The position numbers and the translations under genes are program-made. Of a stretch of 5,813 nucleotides of DNA, positions 1-5,813 are shown in pieces (within the stretch, counting starts at the first letter, position 1; each line of letters opens with the position of its first letter). The notes below the pieces were generated by a model. It did no database searches. It saw nothing but the letters and a program-made list of their open reading frames with translations, and was not told where the DNA came from. The DNA is from Thiohalobacter sp. (GTDB lineage: Bacteria > Pseudomonadota > Gammaproteobacteria > DSM-19610): contig JALWRY010000236.1 of assembly GCA_027080445.1 (NCBI GenBank), positions 1 through 5,813 on the forward strand, read 5' to 3'.

Positions 1-688
1 TGAAAATCACGAAAAACCGGGGATCCGCGAACAACACCTGTTGCGCCGCAATAATAACCCGCTCTTTGATGCCTCACGTCGCGAAGTGCGCAGTGAAGAT
101 CTTGCCACGGCGCGGCTCGATGACGGGCAGGAGCTGGATCGCTTCATGAGCGACTTCCAGTCACTGGTCCAGCGTGCCGTGGACCTGGCGTCCAATGCGC
201 CGACTGAAACCGTACTGGAGATCAAGGCGGAACTGGATAAATCCTACCAGTTGGCCTGCGCCCTGCCCGGCGACCAGACAAAAATCAAACAGGCCATCAC
301 CCAGCTGGTCAATGCCGTGATGCATGCGATCTGGAAGGGCATTGGTGAGGATGATGCCCTGGCGAAACAGGAACTGGAAGACGAGGAAATGGCGCGACGC
401 GCACACTTCAGCCTGCAGGAACTGCCCCTCGTGTCCGCCCTGACCCACCCGGACTCCCCCATCGGGGAAGATGAACTACTCCCCTCGCTGCTCAGTGAAC
501 CGGATGAAACGCTGGCGCCCAGCCTGACCATATTCGATGCGGAACAACTGGCGGTAATCTGTGAGGACGCACGGGCCTTCCTGACCCGACAGGACCCGGA
601 CAGAACACTCGAGGATGCCTGGCGCCGACTCGAACTGATCGAAAGCATCTACCATCAGATACAACAGCCGCAGCGCGGCGACCACTGA
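1..688 (+). CDS. Conserved-looking hypothetical protein, 5' end outside the window
   Basis: The reading frame is open from base 2 (first complete codon) to the TGA at 686-688, giving at least 228 residues. A TTG at 41 could in principle start a 215-residue protein, but no Shine-Dalgarno sequence lies at a sensible distance before it and the frame stays open to the window edge, so the true start is probably upstream. I do not recognise a named domain. The protein is acidic and apparently soluble: no signal peptide or membrane segment is visible. It has a polar start (RRNNNPLFDASRRE), long predicted helices with heptad-like hydrophobics (RFMSDFQSLVQRAVDLA; KQAITQLVNAVMHAIW), a central run of acidic residues, the segment SPIGEDELLPSLLSE, and a C-terminal helical part (DAWRRLELIESIYHQI). 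It ends one base before the fpr ATG, so the two are very likely co-transcribed and translationally coupled. That is context only; no function can be assigned. Confidence that it is a real gene is high. Confidence 0.82.
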   Translation, partial: ENHEKPGIREQHLLRRNNNPLFDASRREVRSEDLATARLDDGQELDRFMSDFQSLVQRAVDLASNAPTETVLEIKAELDKSYQLACALPGDQTKIKQAITQLVNAVMHAIWKGIGEDDALAKQELEDEEMARRAHFSLQELPLVSALTHPDSPIGEDELLPSLLSEPDETLAPSLTIFDAEQLAVICEDARAFLTRQDPDRTLEDAWRRLELIESIYHQIQQPQRGDH

Positions 689-689
689 C

Positions 690-1451
690 ATGGGTAATAC
701 CATCAACCCTGACCGTTGGTGCGAAGGTACGGTCGTCGAACTCAAGCGCTGGACCGAGCGACTGTATTCACTGCGTGTCGATGCGCCGGTCGACGCGTTT
801 ACCGCCGGGCAGTTCTCCAAGCTGGGGCTGATGATCGATGACGAATTCATCAGCCGCCCCTACTCCTATGTCAATGCGCCGGATGAACGACCGCTGGAAT
901 TCTACTTCATCACCGTCCCGGATGGCCCGTTGACACAACACCTGGTGATGCTCGAACCGGGTGATTCGGTTTACGTGATGCGCAAGGCATCGGGTTTCCT
1001 TTGCCTCAACGAGGTACCGGAATCAAAACACCTGTGGCTGTTGTCCACCGGCACCGCCATTGGACCCTTCCTGTCGATACTGAAGACTCCGGAGCCCTGG
1101 CAACGCTTTGAACGCGTAGTACTGGTCCACGCGGTACGTACCGCGGAAGAACTGTCCTTCCAGGACAGCATCCAGTCGATTGCGAATCAACACCCGCAGC
1201 AGTTCAGTTACATTCCGTTTGTCAGTCGCGAAGATACAGACTTCGCCATCCGTGACCGTATTCCCGGAGCACTCGCATCCGGTGCACTTGAATCCCGCGC
1301 CGGTAACACCATCACACCGGAACAGTCGCAAGTCATGATCTGTGGTAATCCCGACATGGTGAAAGACACCTCAGAGGCGCTTAAAGCGCGTGGCCTGCAA
1401 CGCAACCGGCGTCGCACGCCCGGTCACATCACCGTAGAGAATTACTGGTAG
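690..1451 (+). CDS. fpr: Ferredoxin/flavodoxin-NADP+ reductase (E. coli Fpr type)
   Basis: This 253-residue cytosolic FAD enzyme transfers electrons between NADPH and ferredoxin or flavodoxin. Family knowledge: E. coli Fpr is 248 residues, supplies reduced flavodoxin to radical enzymes and takes part in oxidative-stress responses. The N-terminal FAD domain carries RPYSY (residues 56-60; R56, Y58 and S59 match E. coli R50, Y52 and S53). The NADP domain has GTAIGPFLSI (121-130), VHAVR with R150, FVSR with R180, R190 and MICGNPDMV (216-224). The three arginines correspond to NADPH-phosphate contacts R144, R174 and R184 in E. coli Fpr. The protein ends in VENYW, with the C-terminal Trp that stacks near the flavin in this subclass. 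The ATG at 690 is one base after the preceding stop and has no strong Shine-Dalgarno sequence, which fits translational coupling. No residue expected for activity is missing. The physiological partner cannot be read from this window. Confidence 0.96.
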   Translation: MGNTINPDRWCEGTVVELKRWTERLYSLRVDAPVDAFTAGQFSKLGLMIDDEFISRPYSYVNAPDERPLEFYFITVPDGPLTQHLVMLEPGDSVYVMRKASGFLCLNEVPESKHLWLLSTGTAIGPFLSILKTPEPWQRFERVVLVHAVRTAEELSFQDSIQSIANQHPQQFSYIPFVSREDTDFAIRDRIPGALASGALESRAGNTITPEQSQVMICGNPDMVKDTSEALKARGLQRNRRRTPGHITVENYW

Positions 1452-1512
1452 CACGACTGCATCGGTCTGGCCAGCGACGCCGGGTTAAGGCGATGAAGCA
1501 GGAAACTTGCGT

Positions 1513-1518
1513 TATAAT
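1513..1518 (+). promoter_or_regulatory. Perfect -10 box (TATAAT) of a probable sigma-70 promoter
   Basis: TATAAT lies in the only sizeable gap, 62 bases after fpr and 130 bases before the preferred GGDEF start. Transcription would begin near 1524-1526. I see no good -35 hexamer: the 16-18 bp spacings give CGATGA, GCGATG and GGCGAT, and the nearest TTAAGG (1485-1490) is 22 bp away. There is also no TG for an extended -10. The promoter may therefore be weak or activator-dependent. It would drive the GGDEF-lpd-gshA-maf genes. Confidence 0.55.
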
Positions 1519-1519
1519 A

Positions 1520-1555
1520 GCCAGCCTCCCGGCGTGGCATCTTGATGCATACCGG
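1520..1555 (+). other. Two overlapping, mutually exclusive hairpins after the -10 box
   Basis: Hairpin A pairs GCCAGCC (1520-1526) with GGC-g-TGGC (1531-1538): seven base pairs, one bulged G at 1534, loop TCCC. Hairpin B pairs GCAT (1537-1540) with ATGC (1545-1548) around loop CTTG, and can be extended by CCGG (1529-1532) with CCGG (1552-1555) across a poorly matched internal loop. A and B share bases 1529-1538 and cannot form together. Neither is followed by a U run, so I do not call an intrinsic terminator for fpr. If transcription starts near 1525, only B would be complete in that transcript, while A could form only in read-through RNA from fpr. The structure is visible; any role is inference. 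Confidence 0.3.
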
Positions 1556-1557
1556 AA

Positions 1558-1602
1558 AATATCTAAATAATACTTATATTAAACAATGGATTGAAAGATA
1601 TT
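1558..1602 (+). repeat. AT-rich leader with a 7-bp inverted repeat
   Basis: AATATCT (1558-1564) and AGATATT (1596-1602) are perfect inverted copies separated by 31 bases within a markedly AT-rich stretch, unlike the GC-rich genes on both sides. It could be a leader stem or a regulator-binding site, but an AT-rich run produces such matches easily. The stretch also contains ATG GAT TGA (1586-1594), a two-codon reading frame overlapping the alternative TTG start at 1591. Confidence 0.25.
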
Positions 1603-1637
1603 ATTAAGGAAACACGCCAACGTAGACTTTCGGACAC

Positions 1638-1642
1638 AGGGG
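1638..1642 (+). promoter_or_regulatory. Shine-Dalgarno AGGGG that decides the GGDEF start
   Basis: AGGGG ends five bases before the ATG at 1648, which is good spacing. The alternative in-frame TTG at 1591 has only a GGA directly touching it and no properly spaced ribosome site, so the ATG is preferred. Confidence 0.6.
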
Positions 1643-1647
1643 CTCAC

Positions 1648-2730
1648 ATGGACCGGCGCCGCCAACCTGACCGGCGTGCGCACCCTGACGCATCCTCCGG
1701 ACACTATCGCTACCCGTCCTGGCAGGAGCAAAAAGTCCAGTTCCTGACGCGCTTTATTTTCCTCGCACTCGGTATTGGTTTCTTTAATTTTACCGATGGC
1801 ATTGCGCCGACGCTCTGGTCAGGCACGCAACTGAATACGGCCTATGCCATTTACTTTGTCATACAGGCCGTGCTGTTCGCGCATGCCGCCCGGAATCATA
1901 TCTGCCCCACGCGTTACCACCTGGCCATGTGGATCGATATCACGATTTCCAGTCTCTCGGTACTGAATGACCCCTACCCCATTCCCCCCTCCCTGCTGGT
2001 CTATATCATGGTGGTGCTGGGTAACGGCATGCGCTATGGCATGCGCCTGTTTGCCGAGTCATTGGTTGGCTGTCTCGGCGCCGCCACTGTTGTGCTGGCC
2101 CTGCGTTATGCGTTAAACGGTGCGGATATTTCGCCGGGGCTGGTGTTCCTGAACCTGTTCGGCGCTATTATCCTGGTGTATTCCTACGTACTGATGGGCC
2201 GGATTGAACATAGCCGCAACGAGCTGGAACAAAGCAGCACTGTCGACACGCTGACCGGGCTGCTCAACCGCCGCGCGCTACAGGATATCGCCAGCAGCAT
2301 GTTCCAGAAGCTACAATGCAACAAGCAGAAGTTTGTCCTGCTGTTTGCCGACCTGGACAAATTCAAGGATGTGAACGACGAACTGGGGCACGCAGCCGGT
2401 GACCTGGTGTTGCGCGAATTTGCCCGTATCGTCCGCCATTCCATCCGCGAACCGGATGTGGCGGCGCGTTTTGGCGGTGATGAGTTTGTGATCATTCTTG
2501 AAGACACCTCACTGGAACACGCCCGTTTGATTGCCGAACGCATCCAGAAACAGGTGACTCACTGGTCGGATGAAAATGAAATCGATTTCAGCGTTACCTT
2601 TGGCCTCGGTGAGGCACCAACACACGGCGACAGCTTTGTTCACCTGCTGGAACAGGTCGACAAGGCCCTATATCATTCCAAATCCACTCACACCGGGGGC
2701 GGCCTCGCGATTGCCCGACCCGCCGCCTGA
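1648..2730 (+). CDS. Membrane-anchored diguanylate cyclase (GGDEF) with RpfC-like sensor region
   Basis: The product is predicted to join two GTP into cyclic di-GMP at the inner membrane. From the ATG at 1648 it has 360 residues; an in-frame TTG at 1591 would add 19. After a basic, proline-containing start (RRRQPDRR) come five or six hydrophobic segments at about 32-48, 62-80, 92-107, 113-128, 135-155 and 162-184. The fourth runs into LGNGMRYGMR (124-133), a pattern I associate with the N-terminal membrane sensor of RpfC-like proteins. A short linker leads to the GGDEF domain (about 200-354): DTLTGLLNRR (200-209), metal Asp D235, guanine-binding N243 and D252, and the GGDEF signature at 276-280. 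The spacing of D235, N243, D252 and D278 equals that of PleD D327, N335, D344 and E370, so it should be active. The inhibitory RxxD site is present (R267-D270), predicting product feedback. The end (KALYHSKSTHTGGG) lacks the usual GRN. The next gene starts 15 bp on. The signal sensed is unknown. Confidence 0.93.
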   Translation: MDRRRQPDRRAHPDASSGHYRYPSWQEQKVQFLTRFIFLALGIGFFNFTDGIAPTLWSGTQLNTAYAIYFVIQAVLFAHAARNHICPTRYHLAMWIDITISSLSVLNDPYPIPPSLLVYIMVVLGNGMRYGMRLFAESLVGCLGAATVVLALRYALNGADISPGLVFLNLFGAIILVYSYVLMGRIEHSRNELEQSSTVDTLTGLLNRRALQDIASSMFQKLQCNKQKFVLLFADLDKFKDVNDELGHAAGDLVLREFARIVRHSIREPDVAARFGGDEFVIILEDTSLEHARLIAERIQKQVTHWSDENEIDFSVTFGLGEAPTHGDSFVHLLEQVDKALYHSKSTHTGGGLAIARPAA

Positions 2731-2745
2731 CAGACGGACTGATTT

Positions 2746-4149
2746 ATGGAACAAGATGTTGAAGTCGCCATTATTGGCGCAGGCAGTGCAGGACTCTATG
2801 CCCAGGGACAGGTCAAACGTAAAACGGATAACTATGTGCTGATCGATGGCGGAGAACTGGGCACCACCTGCTCCCGGGTTGGCTGCATGCCATCCAAGGC
2901 ACTGATCCAGATTGCCGAGGATTTCCACCGCCGCTCTATCTTCCCCCGTGAAGGCATCGAGGGTGGCGACGGGCTGAGTGTAGACGGCGCCGATGCCATG
3001 GAACACGTGCAGGATCTGCGCGACATCTTTGTCGACAAGGTGCTGTCCACCACGACTGACGAAATGGGCGATGAATTCATCCCCGAGTATGCACAGTTTC
3101 TCGAACCCGGCCTCCTCCAGGTAGGGGAACGGCGCATTCGCGCCAAACGTATCGTCATTGCCACGGGTTCCACGCCGGTTGTACCGGATGAGTGGAAAGT
3201 ATTCGGCGACCGCATTCTGACCACCGACGGGATTTTCGAACTCGAGACCTTGCCGGAATCGCTCGCCGTGATCGGTCTCGGCGTGATCGGTCTCGAACTC
3301 GGCCAGGCCTTCCACCGGCTTGGTGTCAAGGTAACCGGCATTGACCAGCTGGACATCATCGGCAATCTCGACGATCCGGAAATCAATAAAACCGCTATCC
3401 AGATTCTCGGCAAGGAAATGCCCCTGTGGCTGGGCCAGCCGGCCCGTATCGAGGAAACATCAGGCGGCAGGCTGAAGGTCAGCGCCGGCGATAATGCGGT
3501 AGAGGTGGAGAAGGTCCTCGTCTGTATCGGCCGCCGCCCCAACCTGGAGGGTATCGCAATTGAAAAAGCCGGCGTCAAGCTGGATGCGCGCGGCCTGCCG
3601 GACTACAACCCGAATACCATGCAGATTGAAGACAAACCGCTGTTCATCGCCGGTGATGTCAACGGTGACAGACCGGTACTCCACGAGGCGGCCGATGAAG
3701 GACGCATTGCCGGGATCAACGCCGTATCTGATTCACCCCTTGCCTTCCGCCGCAAGACACCGTTGTTCATCACTTTTTCGGATCCCAACCTGGTGCTGGT
3801 CGGCAAGACCTGGTCGGAACTGGACCATGACAATACGCTGGTCGGCAGCGTTGCACTGGGCATGCTGGGTCGCGCATTGATTATGGGGCGCAACAAGGGG
3901 CAGTTGCGACTCTATGCCGATAAAACCAGCGGTAAACTGCTGGGTGCAGCGATGGTCGCTCCGCACGGTGAACACCTTGGCCACTTGCTCAACTGGTGCA
4001 TCGAACAGGATCTCACCATCCTGCAAATGGTTCGCATGCCGTTTTACCATCCTGTCCTTGAAGAAGCGATCCAGCCGGTTCTGCGTGACATGGTTGACCG
4101 CGGCGGGTTTGCTGCAGGCGGATTTCCAGCAGACCTGGAACGGCTCTAG
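2746..4149 (+). CDS. Stand-alone dihydrolipoyl-dehydrogenase-like flavoprotein (Lpd3-like)
   Basis: This 467-residue class I pyridine-nucleotide disulfide oxidoreductase is probably a cytosolic homodimer passing electrons between NAD(H), FAD and an active-site disulfide. Visible in order: FAD motif GAGSAG (11-16); redox pair CSRVGC (C42, C47) followed by MPSK; ATGS (139-142); NAD motif GLGVIG (177-182) with acidic D200 at the end of the second strand, which favours NAD(H) over NADP(H); IAGDVNG (311-317, second FAD motif); and the C-terminal base pair H445-E450 in FYHPVLEEA, spaced as H444-E449 of E. coli Lpd. The GTTC-x4-CMPSK form and FYHPVLEE ending recall Pseudomonas Lpd3-type paralogues rather than glutathione reductase, whose motif ends CVPKK and whose NADP site carries arginines. 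No 2-oxoacid dehydrogenase E1 or E2 gene lies nearby, so the substrate is open. It sits between a cyclase and gshA (2-bp gap), which suggests a thiol-related role. Mercuric reductase is less likely: there is no N-terminal metal-binding domain or C-terminal Cys pair. Confidence 0.9.
   Translation: MEQDVEVAIIGAGSAGLYAQGQVKRKTDNYVLIDGGELGTTCSRVGCMPSKALIQIAEDFHRRSIFPREGIEGGDGLSVDGADAMEHVQDLRDIFVDKVLSTTTDEMGDEFIPEYAQFLEPGLLQVGERRIRAKRIVIATGSTPVVPDEWKVFGDRILTTDGIFELETLPESLAVIGLGVIGLELGQAFHRLGVKVTGIDQLDIIGNLDDPEINKTAIQILGKEMPLWLGQPARIEETSGGRLKVSAGDNAVEVEKVLVCIGRRPNLEGIAIEKAGVKLDARGLPDYNPNTMQIEDKPLFIAGDVNGDRPVLHEAADEGRIAGINAVSDSPLAFRRKTPLFITFSDPNLVLVGKTWSELDHDNTLVGSVALGMLGRALIMGRNKGQLRLYADKTSGKLLGAAMVAPHGEHLGHLLNWCIEQDLTILQMVRMPFYHPVLEEAIQPVLRDMVDRGGFAAGGFPADLERL
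3267..3295 (+). repeat. 14-bp direct repeat, period 15, inside the NAD-binding motif
   Basis: CGTGATCGGTCTCG occurs at 3267-3280 and again at 3282-3295, one base apart. It encodes VIGLG-VIGLE, that is the GxGxxG nucleotide-binding turn of the flavoprotein. Because the period is 15 bases, slippage would add or remove five residues without breaking the frame. The identity at third codon positions goes beyond what the protein motif requires, but it may still be coincidence. Confidence 0.6.
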
Positions 4150-4151
4150 CC

Positions 4152-5735
4152 GTGTACAGCACCGGCCGAAAACGCCTGCAGCGCTTACTTGACCTGCGGC
4201 ATTCGCAACTGATGCGCAACAGCGCCATCGGCGTCGAGAAGGAAAGCCTGCGCGTCAACAGCAAGGGCAGTATTGCCCAGACGCCACACCCGCAAGCACT
4301 CGGTTCTGCATTGACCCATCCCTGGATCACGACCGACTTTTCCGAAGCCTTGACGGAATTCATTACGCCGCCCCTGGACCGGGTACAGGACGTACTGGAT
4401 TTCCTGCGCGATACGCAACAATACGTCTACCAGTGCCTCGATAATGAATTCCTGTGGGCCACCAGCATGCCCTGTGTGGTAGATGGTGAAACCAGTATTC
4501 CGATTGCGGAATACGGGACATCCAACTCGGGCATGATGAAGCATGTCTACCGGAGAGGTCTTGGTTACCGCCATGGCTGCACCATGCAGGTGATTGCCGG
4601 CGTACATTTCAACTATTCCTTCCCGGCGGAATTCTGGCCGATCTATGCGGAACTGGAAGGCAACCGGATGCCTGTCCAGGATTTTATCTCCGAATCCTAT
4701 ATGTCACTGATCCGTAATCTGCAGCGCTATGGCTGGCTGATTCCCTACCTGTTCGGTGCTTCACCGGCGATTTGCAAATCGTTTCTCGGCGGACGCGAAA
4801 CCAGCCTGCAAAGCTTTAACGAGAACACCTATTATGAACCCTGGGCGACTTCCCTGCGCATGGGGGACATCGGTTACCAGAACAACCGCGAGAACGAAAC
4901 CGGCATCAAGGCCAACTATGATGACCTGAAAAGTTATATCGACAGCCTGATCTGCGCTATCAGCACCCCCTGCCCGGAGTTCGAGAAAATCGGCGTCAAG
5001 GTTGACGGTGAGTACCGTCAGCTGAGCGCCAATATCCTGCAGATCGAGAACGAGTACTACAGCACCATTCGCCCAAAGCAGATCGTCACCGGTAACGAAA
5101 TGCCCTCCCTGGCATTAAGACGCCGGGGTGTAGCTTACGTGGAACTGCGCTCGCTCGACGTCAATGCCTTTGACCCGCTGGGCATCAATGAACGCCAGAT
5201 GTATTTCCTCGAATGTTTCCTGTTGTTCTGCCTGTTACAGGAAAGCCCGATCATTCATCGCAGTGAACGCTGCGCCATCGATGAGAACGAACTGAAAACG
5301 GCACACCACGGCCGTGATCCTGAATTGAAGCTGACGCGCAACAATGAACCTGTCCTGCTGAGTACCTGGGCAGGCGAACTCCTCGAGGAAATGCAGGGCG
5401 TTTGTGAATTACTCGATCAAGGCTCCGAGGACACGCCTTATTGCGATGCACTGGCTGCACAGCGGAAAAAGGTCGACAACCCGGAACTTACCCCCTCCGC
5501 GCGCATGCTCCAGGAAATGCGTGACCGGGGTGAGGGATTCTTCCATTTTGCCAAGCGCATGTCGGAAATCCACCAGCACTTCTTTACCAACCTGCCCCTG
5601 AGTAAAGACAAGCAGCACCATTACCAGGAACTTGCACTTAAATCGATTGAAGACCAAAAGGCGCGCGAAGCGGCTGATGTGTTGAGCTTCGATGACTACC
5701 TGAAACAGTACTTTGCCCAGATCGAACCCGTATGA
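4152..5735 (+). CDS. gshA: Glutamate-cysteine ligase (proteobacterial type)
   Basis: GshA joins L-glutamate and L-cysteine using ATP, the first and controlling step of glutathione synthesis, in the cytosol. The 527-residue length is close to the 518 of E. coli GshA and the similarity runs the whole length. GVEKESLRV carries E29 and E31, equivalent to metal-binding E27 and E29 of E. coli. Other blocks are ALGSALTHPWITTDFSEAL (49-67), EFITPP, YGTSNSG (121-127), VHFNYSF (151-157), YGWLIPYLFGASPAIC (193-208), QIENEYYSTIRPK (297-309) and VELRSLDVNAFDPLGI (330-345). The start is GTG at 4152: it gives an N-terminus only two residues longer than E. coli relative to the first metal Glu, while the ATG at 4212 would remove the first helix. 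GGAA at 4137-4140 is a weak, distant ribosome site, and the preceding stop is two bases away, so coupling is likely. E. coli GshA is feedback-inhibited by glutathione; whether this one is cannot be seen. No gshB lies in the window. Confidence 0.97.
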   Translation: MYSTGRKRLQRLLDLRHSQLMRNSAIGVEKESLRVNSKGSIAQTPHPQALGSALTHPWITTDFSEALTEFITPPLDRVQDVLDFLRDTQQYVYQCLDNEFLWATSMPCVVDGETSIPIAEYGTSNSGMMKHVYRRGLGYRHGCTMQVIAGVHFNYSFPAEFWPIYAELEGNRMPVQDFISESYMSLIRNLQRYGWLIPYLFGASPAICKSFLGGRETSLQSFNENTYYEPWATSLRMGDIGYQNNRENETGIKANYDDLKSYIDSLICAISTPCPEFEKIGVKVDGEYRQLSANILQIENEYYSTIRPKQIVTGNEMPSLALRRRGVAYVELRSLDVNAFDPLGINERQMYFLECFLLFCLLQESPIIHRSERCAIDENELKTAHHGRDPELKLTRNNEPVLLSTWAGELLEEMQGVCELLDQGSEDTPYCDALAAQRKKVDNPELTPSARMLQEMRDRGEGFFHFAKRMSEIHQHFFTNLPLSKDKQHHYQELALKSIEDQKAREAADVLSFDDYLKQYFAQIEPV

Positions 5736-5813
5736 GCCACACTAAAACCCTGGTGCTTGCCTCCACTTCCCCGTTTCGTCGCGCCCTGCTGGAAAAACTG
5801 GGGCTGCCGTTTG
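5732..5813 (+). CDS. Maf/YceF family nucleotide pyrophosphatase, 3' end outside the window
   Basis: The ATG at 5732 overlaps the gshA stop as ATGA, a classic coupled start, and the frame stays open for 27 codons to the window edge. The translation LVLASTSPFRRALLEKLGLP contains the Maf N-terminal motif (ASxSPxRR). It matches the YceF subgroup of E. coli (ASTSPWRRALLEKL) more closely than YhdE (ASGSPRR). Family knowledge: Maf proteins hydrolyse non-canonical or modified nucleoside triphosphates to monophosphate and pyrophosphate. The YceF subgroup prefers 7-methyl-GTP, while YhdE acts on dTTP and UTP. Only the first strand, loop and part of a helix are visible, so the catalytic Asp and the specificity residues cannot be checked. 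It probably belongs to the same operon as gshA. Confidence is high for the family and moderate for the YceF subgroup. Confidence 0.88.
   Translation, partial: MSHTKTLVLASTSPFRRALLEKLGLPF

Noticed and set aside
41..688. Complete first gene starting at TTG 41
   Set aside because: No ribosome site is suitably placed and the frame continues open to the window edge, so a partial gene is the safer reading.
1520..1538. Hairpin after fpr as an intrinsic terminator
   Set aside because: The 7-bp stem is reasonable but no U-rich tract follows, and the -10 box lies directly before it.
1535..1549. TGGCAT followed by TGCA, resembling a sigma-54 -24/-12 promoter
   Set aside because: The GG-to-GC distance is 9 bases instead of the strict 10, and the bases also belong to the hairpin arms.
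1542..1569. Second promoter, TTGATG with TAAATA 16 bp downstream
   Set aside because: The -10 element matches only three of six positions; AT-rich sequence gives such matches by chance.
2668..3578. Long open frames on the minus strand across the flavoprotein gene (up to 248 codons)
   Set aside because: They lie entirely opposite a well-supported enzyme gene, overlap each other in different frames, give low-complexity Ser/Arg/Pro-rich translations and show no motif. They are shadows of GC-rich coding sequence.
2746..4149. Glutathione reductase (gor) beside gshA
   Set aside because: The redox motif ends CMPSK rather than CVPKK, and an Asp stands at the end of the second strand of the NAD fold where NADPH-using reductases have arginines.

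Overview
The window is a tightly packed, single-strand stretch of a proteobacterial chromosome, most likely a gammaproteobacterium. The evidence is an E. coli-type ferredoxin-NADP reductase ending in Trp, a proteobacterial (E. coli-type) GshA, a YceF-type Maf start and moderately GC-rich coding sequence with few intergenic bases. I cannot name the genus. All supported genes are on the + strand. I see no mobile element, CRISPR array, tRNA or rRNA.

Region 1 (1-1451) is the end of one transcription unit. It holds the 3' part of an uncharacterised acidic, probably cytosolic protein, followed after one base by fpr (ferredoxin/flavodoxin-NADP+ reductase). Region 2 (1452-1647) is the only real non-coding stretch. 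It has a perfect TATAAT -10 box at 1513-1518, two overlapping, mutually exclusive small hairpins just after it, and an AT-rich leader before a GGDEF gene whose best start is the ATG at 1648. Region 3 (1648-5813) looks like one operon of four genes: a membrane-anchored diguanylate cyclase, a stand-alone dihydrolipoamide-dehydrogenase-like flavoprotein, gshA (glutamate-cysteine ligase) and the first 27 codons of a Maf/YceF nucleotide pyrophosphatase. The gaps are 15 bp, 2 bp and a 4-base ATGA overlap.

Functionally the window leans towards redox and thiol metabolism. Fpr moves electrons between NADPH and ferredoxin or flavodoxin, GshA makes the committed glutathione precursor, and the flavoprotein reduces or oxidises a disulfide/dithiol with probable NAD(H) preference. 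The cyclase at the head of the second operon appears fully active by its residues. Its membrane part resembles the N-terminal sensor of RpfC (the DSF-sensing histidine kinase), so a signal-to-c-di-GMP function is a reasonable hypothesis.

I did not find a clearly new defence or mobile system. The items most worth a second look are the unknown protein coupled to fpr, the RpfC-like sensor on a GGDEF protein, and the pairing of an orphan Lpd-like enzyme with gshA.
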